Assembly (NCBI RefSeq): GCF_016056375.1
Contig: NZ_JAEDAE010000013.1
Location: 1-64,000, forward strand
Direction: 5' to 3'
Source of the DNA: Hymenobacter negativus
GTDB taxonomy: Bacteria > Bacteroidota > Bacteroidia > Cytophagales > Hymenobacteraceae
Length of the DNA stretch: 64,000 bases
Part shown: one piece after another, positions 56,683-64,000 of the stretch
Position numbering within the stretch: position 1 is the stretch's first letter
Layout: the number at the start of each line of letters is the position of its first letter
The notes under the pieces: generated by a model
The model's database searches: none
Told to the model about the DNA's origin: nothing
The model's input: the letters and a program-made list of their open reading frames with translations, nothing else
Position numbers and translations under genes: made by a program

Positions 56683-57103
56683 GGAGTTGCTAACTACTAT
56701 TCGGCGGGCACGAAAACGCACTGGGGCCATTCTAGCGGATGGCCTTTTTGAGGCTGTTATTGAGCAAAGTAAAGAGAGTGGCTTTGCAGTGGTCGACGGT
56801 TCGGCACTCCATAATGGAAGGGTACTATTAACGGATGACCAATTGCTAGACAAAGTCAAGCTGCTGGCCGGTGGTGCGCCCTGCCTTTTTTTGAACTTGG
56901 AAATGTATGTTGCGCCACGGTTAAACGACCCCGGCTATCTGAAACAGCTTGTTCAAAAGCTAGTAGTGATGGAGCCAAGGCAACCAATTGTGTTTTTACT
57001 GTACTCAGCGCGGGTCTTCTCTTCGTTCGACGCTGTATATAACCAGTCGCCGTCCACCCCTCAGCATACGCTCAATTTGGCCGATAACCAGTATTTTGCA
57101 TGA
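56669..57103 (+). CDS. Small defence-operon protein, unknown
   Basis: 144 aa, no P-loop. Two hydrophobic strands, APCLFLNLEMYVAP and QPIVFLLYSARVFSSF, suggest a small Rossmann-like or BrxB-type fold, but I cannot place it in a family. It overlaps the DUF4007-like gene by 14 bases and lies three bases before the giant ATPase gene, the position held by small BrxB/BrxF-type proteins in BREX loci. That similarity is positional only. Confidence 0.65.
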   Translation: MQRTEELLTTIRRARKRTGAILADGLFEAVIEQSKESGFAVVDGSALHNGRVLLTDDQLLDKVKLLAGGAPCLFLNLEMYVAPRLNDPGYLKQLVQKLVVMEPRQPIVFLLYSARVFSSFDAVYNQSPSTPQHTLNLADNQYFA

Positions 57104-57106
57104 CAT

Positions 57107-60100
57107 ATGACTACGCTAAGCAGTTTAATTCAACTCTCCACGGCTTTTTCCGCTGAGATTGACTTATCGACGGATTTTTGCTATAACCTCACCGCTCCCG
57201 ACCAAAAGATTGAAGGCTACCTGCCCAATCGCAGTTCGAGGCGCGTGATGAAGGCAATTCTGGACACGATTTCGCCAGGTACTGACCATAAGGTGCACCT
57301 TATTCAGGCATCATATGGTACTGGCAAGTCGTATCTACTGCTTATGTTGGCCCACTTGCTGGGCAATAATAACGCCGAGGTATTGGCTACTTTTCTGCAC
57401 AAAATTGCAGACAAAGAAGCCCAAATCAAGGATGGCTTAACTGCAAAGCTGACGGCCCTGACTGAGCGCGATGATAGATTTTTGGTTGTCATCCCCAATT
57501 ATGGAGAAACCAACTTTCGGCACGCTCTACTGAAAGGCTTGATTGCGGCCTTGGATAAGCAAGGCCTTACTCGGCCACCCACTATATACCAGCGTGCTGC
57601 TGAGGTGCTGGAAGGCTGGGCCGTTTCCAATAAAGCAGTATATGAGCAATTCTCTCAAAAGCTTAGCGGCATTCGAATCGAGGATTTTATTGGGCTCCTT
57701 CGCGAGTTAGATGCGCCCACTTACCAATCCTTTAAAACCTACTTCCGGGAGATTGTCCATAACTCATTTGATGAGTCTGACATGGCTGACGTGTACACTG
57801 TGTATGCGGATACTGCCAAAAGCATTGCTCCTCATGGCTATCGGGGCATCGTAGTGCTCTACGATGAGTTTGGCGATATGCTAAACCGAATGATAAACTC
57901 GCCAGAGGGGTCTGGCCTAGCGGTGCAGAAGTTTGTAGAAGGAGTGAAACGTGGTGGGAACGGAGCAAACATTCTGTTTCTGGCCGCTACCCACCAAAAC
58001 CCTTCTTCTCTGCAAGAAGACAAAAAACAGGATATAAGCAAGATTATCGGTCGATTCGACACTCATTTGCTTGGTGCTACGAAAGACACGTTGGATGGCT
58101 CATCTGATGATGTAGAAATCACCGATGCCACCGAGATAATGGGAACGGTTTTCATTCGGCCAGCTGATACAAAGCCCCAGTTAGATGCGCTGCTTAAAGC
58201 GGATGATTACGCGAGTGATGCAGTTGATTCGGTGCGTAAACAAGGGCTATATGGTAAGCAAACTGCTGAATGGATAGGCCACAACGTGGTCGAAAACCTG
58301 TTCCCGCTCCACCCACTTACCGCCCGGCTCCTACCTAAATTCTCGAATGAGTTCGCACAAAACACGCGGACTATGTTCAATTTCCTCAGCCCTAGTCAGC
58401 TTGAGATAGGTGGCTTACAGCATTTCCTGACGAATCAGCCATTAATCGACGATAGTGGAAGGCCGACCCTATTCACGCCTGACCGGCTATTTGACTTTTT
58501 TGAGGCCAACCTAAAGGAAGTCAAGTTTGGCATCAATCTGCTCGATGATTATAAAAATGCTGCTGCCAAAGTAACCGGAGAAATTGATGCAGAACGTTTA
58601 CTTCGCAATGTTCTCATAATGAAAGCCGTGCGCGATAAGCGTTTAGCACCGCGTCGAGAAATGCTATTTTGGGCACAGAACTGGCGTACTACTCGCATCG
58701 CTGAATTCAACGCTCTCCTGGATGGCCTAGTGAGTAAAGAATGGTTAGAGCATAATCCAACGGACCATACATACGATTTCCCTTCCTCGGGTGCCCTATC
58801 GGTGGGAAACGTAGTGAAGGAAGAAGAAGCTAACCTAGCTGGCTTTAAGCTGGGGACTTGCATAGGCATTTGGAATAGTCTGGAGCCCCGCCTAGCGCTC
58901 GAATCGGCTGACCAACTAAGGCGGTATGAAGTAGTGCCTATCTACCAAGCTGCCGATTCACGAGAGAAACTAGAAAAGCTGGCAGAATACTACAAAGGCC
59001 AAGCTGAAAACTGGTCGACAACGGGCTATGTCTTTCCGTTGATAGCTGATAATCCTGATGCTGTCAAACAGCTTGCCCAAGGAGTCGTTGCTAATAAAGC
59101 CGCCCTACCTTATGTATTTTATGCTCAGCCACGAGACCCGTTGTTCTTTGCTGAGCCACTGAAGAAGACGGTAAAGTATGAGGCGTTGCGAATTGCGATG
59201 CAGCGCGACGATATCGTTAACAATCCTGCCCGTAAAGAAAAAGTAAGCGAGCAGCTACGCACCGTAGAGGCAGAACTGCGTAATATTATCAAGCGCCTGT
59301 TCGAGCCAATCAACTGGGAATGGTTTTATGCAGACGATAAAACCGCTCGGGAATTTACAAATACTCGCGGTTTCAACAGCTGGTTTGAAGAGAAAGTAGA
59401 TGAACGGTTCTCGGAGGTTCCTGCTATCAAAGACGAAGCTTTGTGGTTCGTCAAACGAACCGTGCGCGCTGCCGACCGTGATAGAGCATTTGCCAGCATC
59501 TATAATGCTGAACCCAACAGAATCCCACTGGATAGCACTGGGAATGCCCCAGAAGAGCGCATCCTGCGTAATTTCTTTCAGAAGCTTACCTTATCAAAGC
59601 AGAAGTCTAGCGAGAAGGGTATTCAGTACGGCGATGTTACTTCGCCTGATTCTGGTACTCCTGAAGCAGCCATTTTCAAACACTTTGATAAAATTTTGAA
59701 AGGGAAGGATAGCGGTGCTCCAGCACCTGAGCTATTCACTCCGCTGTTGCAAGCGCCTTATGGGTTGTCAGAGCACCTGATTAAGTTTTTCTTCGGGTGC
59801 TATGTACGCCTTCATTCCCTGCAAATCACTCTCTTTCAAAGAGGGATGTTCAAGGAGAAAAATACCGAACTGTTCAAAGAACTGTTTAAAAAACCGGTTG
59901 ATTTTAGAGTCCGGCGAGTAGATATGTCCTCCAAAGAGGAAAGCTACTTCAAAGATTTGAGGGACTTATTTGATAAAAAAACAGCAAACTCATTTGGGGA
60001 AATTGCGCGCCAACTTCAGGGGATACAGCTCTCGGCCCTGCAAAAAACGCTGATAGTACAGCAAGGCGGTGAAGTGAAGGGCTTTTTCGAGGCTGTTGCT

Positions 60101-61768
60101 GAATTGGGAAGGCAAGCGACTATCCCAGAGCCAGAAGCACGAGCACTTTTCCTGGAAACACTACCGAACAGCTTGGTAGGCGCTGCTTCGCAGGAAGCTT
60201 TTGAGGATGACCCAGCAAATAAACCTAAGCTCCTCGACAAGCTACGCTCCTTCAGGCAGTTTCCATTAGACGCAGATAAGCGGTTTCGCTTGGAAACCCT
60301 GCAATTACTGGCGAAAGAGGTTTTTGGAGAAACCATCATCAGCAAAGACGAAATCCTTGGCGTAACGCAGCGATGGTTTAAGGGCCTGTCAGCAGCTCAG
60401 CGCATGGCTTCCTATGCTAATCCGCGCATAGCGTCTTGGGTAAACCTTATCAAGAATGGCCCGATGAGTAAGGACATTCTGTCTTGGTACTTCTCCGAGC
60501 TGACTGATACCCCCCTGAACGATTGGGAGGGTAACCTCCATATTCGTCAGGCAAAATATGTGCAGGAGTTTCAGGGTTATAAAACGACCATCGAAGACTT
60601 CACTAGCGACCCCATTAAGGTGTTGCAACATATTGCGCGGGAAGTATTTGAAGTACCTGTTAGTGAATGCCCAACTGAAACTGTTTTTGGGGCATTGTTT
60701 AAAACCTGGTGGGTTTCGTTAGGCCAGCTCAAGCAGAATCATAACTACTCCGACACGGCCGCAAAGTGGATGATGGATAATATCGATTCCACCGCGCCCA
60801 CTACGATTCTATATCTCGATACTATTCCGAGGCGCTGGATAGAAAAAGGAAACCTACCAAGCATTATTCCTACGAAGTGGGAAGAATGGACCAATACTCA
60901 TATATCCGCTGTCGCTGCTGAATACCAACGGTGCTATACCTTGATAGATGCTTGGCAGCCACCTGTAACGGAAGAAGAATTCTTTGCCGGAGTAGGTCAG
61001 GTGTTTGGTTTAGCAGAAATAACCTCCATTGAGGTCCTCAACAAAGGCATTCTATCTGAGTGGTTCGCCAACTTGCCCGCTCGCACACGGGAAGCAGACT
61101 GGCTCAATAAGACGTCGGATGACGCATTGTTGCTGAATCAGTTGCTTTCCGAAACCTCACTTTACAATTTATTTACTCAGACGCTGCCCACGCGCTGGGC
61201 CTTACCAATCCTAAAGGACATCAGCGCTGAAGAGCTACCTAAGTTTCTACAGAAAGTAGAAAATCTAAAAGGTAGTGTCGAGCAGTATCGTCGGCCCTTA
61301 CTGGAAGTTGTTGCTGCGGTCGACAGAAAGAAGAAGTACGGGCACGAAACAGAGTACTTGAGTTGGCTTTATGACAATCTGCGTAGCCAAGAGGCTTTTG
61401 CAGTTAAAGCAGATGGCGATGATACATTGCTTACCGACTCCTTAGCAAGGTTGATGCTCAGTCGCGCTAGAAGCAAAGCGAGCCTGGGTAAGCTTGTCGA
61501 AGAAGTGGCAGCTGACCTCGGGCTACCGGTTGACAATCATACCTGGGATAAAGACCAGCAGAAGGAGTTCGTAAATAGCTGGAATAAAGCGATAGTGACC
61601 ATTCAAGGGTGGACCTTTCCTGAAGACCGCAAACTAGAGGATGCCCGAGCTGAGCTGAGCAGCTTCGTTCAAGAATTCTGCGACACCAAAGGCTTGACTT
61701 CTACTCAACGACGCAAACTTCTCAACGACCTCATCAACGAGTTGGTGCCGGCTGCGCAGGTACTATGA
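57107..61768 (+). CDS. BrxC/PglY-like giant P-loop ATPase
   Basis: 1553 aa. Walker A ASYGTGKS (68-75; Ala replaces the first Gly) and Walker B IVVLYDEFGD with D253/E254. The size, the N-terminal position of the ATPase and the location directly before pglZ are those of BrxC/PglY in BREX systems (DUF6079-like). The C-terminal 900 residues are helical without familiar motifs. The stop overlaps the pglZ start (ATGA). Expected to work with PglZ in DNA modification or exclusion of phage DNA, by analogy with known BREX systems. Confidence 0.85.
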   Translation: MTTLSSLIQLSTAFSAEIDLSTDFCYNLTAPDQKIEGYLPNRSSRRVMKAILDTISPGTDHKVHLIQASYGTGKSYLLLMLAHLLGNNNAEVLATFLHKIADKEAQIKDGLTAKLTALTERDDRFLVVIPNYGETNFRHALLKGLIAALDKQGLTRPPTIYQRAAEVLEGWAVSNKAVYEQFSQKLSGIRIEDFIGLLRELDAPTYQSFKTYFREIVHNSFDESDMADVYTVYADTAKSIAPHGYRGIVVLYDEFGDMLNRMINSPEGSGLAVQKFVEGVKRGGNGANILFLAATHQNPSSLQEDKKQDISKIIGRFDTHLLGATKDTLDGSSDDVEITDATEIMGTVFIRPADTKPQLDALLKADDYASDAVDSVRKQGLYGKQTAEWIGHNVVENLFPLHPLTARLLPKFSNEFAQNTRTMFNFLSPSQLEIGGLQHFLTNQPLIDDSGRPTLFTPDRLFDFFEANLKEVKFGINLLDDYKNAAAKVTGEIDAERLLRNVLIMKAVRDKRLAPRREMLFWAQNWRTTRIAEFNALLDGLVSKEWLEHNPTDHTYDFPSSGALSVGNVVKEEEANLAGFKLGTCIGIWNSLEPRLALESADQLRRYEVVPIYQAADSREKLEKLAEYYKGQAENWSTTGYVFPLIADNPDAVKQLAQGVVANKAALPYVFYAQPRDPLFFAEPLKKTVKYEALRIAMQRDDIVNNPARKEKVSEQLRTVEAELRNIIKRLFEPINWEWFYADDKTAREFTNTRGFNSWFEEKVDERFSEVPAIKDEALWFVKRTVRAADRDRAFASIYNAEPNRIPLDSTGNAPEERILRNFFQKLTLSKQKSSEKGIQYGDVTSPDSGTPEAAIFKHFDKILKGKDSGAPAPELFTPLLQAPYGLSEHLIKFFFGCYVRLHSLQITLFQRGMFKEKNTELFKELFKKPVDFRVRRVDMSSKEESYFKDLRDLFDKKTANSFGEIARQLQGIQLSALQKTLIVQQGGEVKGFFEAVAELGRQATIPEPEARALFLETLPNSLVGAASQEAFEDDPANKPKLLDKLRSFRQFPLDADKRFRLETLQLLAKEVFGETIISKDEILGVTQRWFKGLSAAQRMASYANPRIASWVNLIKNGPMSKDILSWYFSELTDTPLNDWEGNLHIRQAKYVQEFQGYKTTIEDFTSDPIKVLQHIAREVFEVPVSECPTETVFGALFKTWWVSLGQLKQNHNYSDTAAKWMMDNIDSTAPTTILYLDTIPRRWIEKGNLPSIIPTKWEEWTNTHISAVAAEYQRCYTLIDAWQPPVTEEEFFAGVGQVFGLAEITSIEVLNKGILSEWFANLPARTREADWLNKTSDDALLLNQLLSETSLYNLFTQTLPTRWALPILKDISAEELPKFLQKVENLKGSVEQYRRPLLEVVAAVDRKKKYGHETEYLSWLYDNLRSQEAFAVKADGDDTLLTDSLARLMLSRARSKASLGKLVEEVAADLGLPVDNHTWDKDQQKEFVNSWNKAIVTIQGWTFPEDRKLEDARAELSSFVQEFCDTKGLTSTQRRKLLNDLINELVPAAQVL

Positions 61769-64000
61769 AAATTTACCTAGACCCTTTTAGCCTACAACCG
61801 GCCTCTGAAGCACTAGAAGTGGCGGATGATGCGAGTTATGTAGTGGCTCGCTGCCTACTACTTGACTTTATGCGTAGCGCTGGACAAAGCAATCGAGATG
61901 TGATTGTTCGCCAAAAACCATGGATTGAATGGTTTGGTGACCTGCCTCAGACTCTAATCGCGCGAGTTTCCCCTTTAGCACTACTCCATCAGAAGCATCC
62001 CAACGTCACGTTGCCAGCTGACCTTGTAGAGCAAGATGTGCAAGAGTTGAATTTGCTCGTTGATATTGATTTTGAGCCTTCTGTCGCTGGCATCACAAAG
62101 CACTTTTTTAGTAAGCTATTTAAGCAGCCTGTTACCCCCGATGCCTCTACCGTATATGCGCTGGCACGGTTTGTTGTTCAGAATCCCACTCTGTACAACA
62201 AACGATACCTACGCCAACTCTGGAGCCAGCATCTAGAGCAACTCCCAACTGCTTTAGAGCCGCTTAAACTGGCTGACGCTGCCTTTGCGAAAACCTTGGG
62301 AGAGGGCATCTATCTTGGTGGCAACACTGAGTTAGCCTCTGATTGGGAGCATGATAATACTGTCTGGTTAAAAAGGACTTATCAGATTCAAATAACTGAC
62401 TTGCAGCAGCTCAAGTTATTGAGTTGGACAAAGCCACCCTTTAAGATTGCGGATGCCGAATCAGTGTTGGAGAAGAAGGTTAAGCACTGTGTCACAGCAG
62501 AGCTTAAAAAAGGCGTGCCGCCGTTAGAGGTACTTCCAGGCCGCTATAGTGGCGAGCTACAAGCTATTCTTTCGGCTGCTATAAAGGTTGATGCTGCGCT
62601 ACTATCGGCTCTGGAAACCCGCTATGCGGATATTATAGCAAATGATTCACAACTGCATAGACAGCTTCGGGTACTTGTAAATCCCGAACTTGTAACGCCT
62701 CCAGATGAACAAGCGTTAGCCAGCCTACCATTGTTGGAGCAATTACGGGTTTGGCAGAAATGGGCTACAACCAGTTTTATCCCCTACAAATTCTGGCTTG
62801 ACCAGGTGAAAGACCCGGCGGCCGAAGTACTAGATAGGGTTGAGGAATTTTCCAACCAGTATGGCGATTGGTTATTTGTCAACTACTCGACACTGATTGA
62901 TGATGAGCGTATTTTAACAAATAGTAACGTTCGGCAACGAGCCCAGCAGTTACTTAGCTCACCTGGCAGCCGGCTCATTTGGCTTATAATAGATGGCTTG
63001 CCTGATGCTTACACCGCACTTCTAATGGCAGCGTTAAAAAAGCATGGCCTGAACAAAATCAAGACGGAGTATGCGCTAACTGCCCTACCTACTATTACAG
63101 CGATAGGTATTCCGGCATTGCTAAATGGGCTTAGGCCAGACGCTTCTGCATTCATTTCCGATTCTAAGAAACGCAAAGAAGCCTTAGTGCAAGCATTTCC
63201 TAATCAGAATGTTGCTTTTTCTAATCTAACTGGAAATTTCGCTGAAACACTCGATGCTAACGCGGACTTGTACTGCTTGCATTGGCGCGATTTAGACGAG
63301 TACCAGCATAAGGAAGATAATCAGATTGAAGGAACACGGGCTGATTACATCGGCTACGAGTTGGACAAGCGTATCGGATTACTAGCAGCAGCTATGCGGG
63401 CGAATCCTGACCGTCGCACAAAACTGCTCATTTCAACTGACCACGGGGCTACCCGCTGTCTGCGTAATGAGTCGGGTATCAGCAATAAGAAGATAAGGGA
63501 GGCCGCTGCCGAATCACACGAGCGCTGTATTAAGCTTGTCGGCAAGCTAGAACATGAGCACCTTGATGCTGAAGAAACCTACCACTTGACGAGAGAAATA
63601 ACCTACAACCAGGATGATTGGGTAGCAGCCCGCGGTTACCGGTATTTCGGCAGGAATGACCACGGCTACCGTCATGGCGGCCTGTCGCCAGAAGAAACCA
63701 TTGTCCCAGTTTTAGTGGCAGAAATGGGGGTGATAACTGTAACTGAGTTAGCTATAAGCTACTTCGGCAAGAAAGAGTTGGAGTTGGGTAAAACCCTTAA
63801 GGACGTGCAATTCCGCATACATAACCCTAATGACTTTATCGTTGAGCTACGGGGCTTATCATTAGCGGAAGACTCAAAGACTGAGTTCGTTCTTCCAGCA
63901 CAGCTAGCACCAAATAGCAGCGTGGCACTGAAGACTAAGTTAAAGCTGCCTTCATCACTACGCCCTAAAGAGAAATCCGTAAGTCTAACCGCCTCGCTAG
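61765..64000 (+). CDS. pglZ: PglZ-domain protein (alkaline-phosphatase fold), 3' end outside window
   Basis: Open from the ATG at 61765 to the window end (745 codons). The PglZ core is clear: IWLIIDGL with metal Asp D410, STDHGAT with D559/H560, and NDHGYRHGGLSPEET with H633/H637. These are the metal ligands and conserved ends of the alkaline-phosphatase superfamily as found in BREX PglZ. The first 400 residues are the usual helical N-terminal region. Coupled to the BrxC-like gene by ATGA. A BrxL-like gene would be expected downstream in a BREX type 4 locus. Confidence 0.9.
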   Translation, partial: MKIYLDPFSLQPASEALEVADDASYVVARCLLLDFMRSAGQSNRDVIVRQKPWIEWFGDLPQTLIARVSPLALLHQKHPNVTLPADLVEQDVQELNLLVDIDFEPSVAGITKHFFSKLFKQPVTPDASTVYALARFVVQNPTLYNKRYLRQLWSQHLEQLPTALEPLKLADAAFAKTLGEGIYLGGNTELASDWEHDNTVWLKRTYQIQITDLQQLKLLSWTKPPFKIADAESVLEKKVKHCVTAELKKGVPPLEVLPGRYSGELQAILSAAIKVDAALLSALETRYADIIANDSQLHRQLRVLVNPELVTPPDEQALASLPLLEQLRVWQKWATTSFIPYKFWLDQVKDPAAEVLDRVEEFSNQYGDWLFVNYSTLIDDERILTNSNVRQRAQQLLSSPGSRLIWLIIDGLPDAYTALLMAALKKHGLNKIKTEYALTALPTITAIGIPALLNGLRPDASAFISDSKKRKEALVQAFPNQNVAFSNLTGNFAETLDANADLYCLHWRDLDEYQHKEDNQIEGTRADYIGYELDKRIGLLAAAMRANPDRRTKLLISTDHGATRCLRNESGISNKKIREAAAESHERCIKLVGKLEHEHLDAEETYHLTREITYNQDDWVAARGYRYFGRNDHGYRHGGLSPEETIVPVLVAEMGVITVTELAISYFGKKELELGKTLKDVQFRIHNPNDFIVELRGLSLAEDSKTEFVLPAQLAPNSSVALKTKLKLPSSLRPKEKSVSLTASL

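Overview
The window looks like a Cytophagales-type Bacteroidota genome, most likely close to Hymenobacter. The evidence is a very GC-rich backbone, TAnnTTTG-type promoter boxes, few Shine-Dalgarno sites, a Bacteroidota-type conjugation cluster (TraE/F/G/J/K/M/N), LytS/LytTR pairs and HYC_CC_PP-like secreted proteins. The assignment rests on these family traits, not on a database match.

Layout. 0-2.9 kb: a truncated lipoprotein, an ECF sigma factor and a LytS/LytTR two-component pair, all on the minus strand. 3.3-13.6 kb: a plus-strand type IV secretion/conjugation operon ending at a strong terminator. 13.6-18.8 kb: minus-strand element cargo, namely an AbiEii-type nucleotidyltransferase with its DUF6922-like partner, a Fic protein between two VbhA-like small proteins, an XRE regulator and a DUF4942-like DNA methylase. 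19.3-21.4 kb: a pair of minus-strand genes, one with a PD-(D/E)XK-like signature. 21.5-41.1 kb: a copper/heavy-metal island with a CopA ATPase, a cupredoxin, DUF305 proteins, a Csp-like four-helix protein, an HMA chaperone, a Met-rich lipoprotein, HYC_CC_PP-like proteins, and a Cus/Czc-type RND pump (inner pump split in two, outer channel, two tandem adaptors). Two regulators fuse an HMA-like N-terminus to an AraC-type HTH. 41.3-46.2 kb: a six-PAS hybrid sensing pair and a secreted MORN-like protein. 46.4-49.3 kb: a small tyrosine-recombinase module with a DUF932-like protein. 49.8-64.0 kb: a lower-GC, tightly overlapped eight-gene plus-strand operon (DUF4007, P-loop ATPase, DndC-like PP-loop enzyme, GIY-YIG protein, second DUF4007-like protein, small protein, giant BrxC/PglY-like ATPase, PglZ), cut off by the window end.

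How the genes fit together. The metal island appears to be one regulon. A direct repeat with a core near AATTATGCA and a 21-22 bp period occurs seven times, mostly directly upstream of metal genes, and at four sites a TAnnTTTG-like box follows 21-23 bp downstream. The HMA-AraC proteins are the obvious candidate regulators. The last operon is best read as a defence system of the BREX type 4 / phosphorothioate-related kind (PAPS-reductase-like protein instead of a methylase, plus BrxC-like and PglZ). It has an unusual duplicated DUF4007+ATPase architecture and an embedded GIY-YIG protein. No tRNA, rRNA or CRISPR array was seen.
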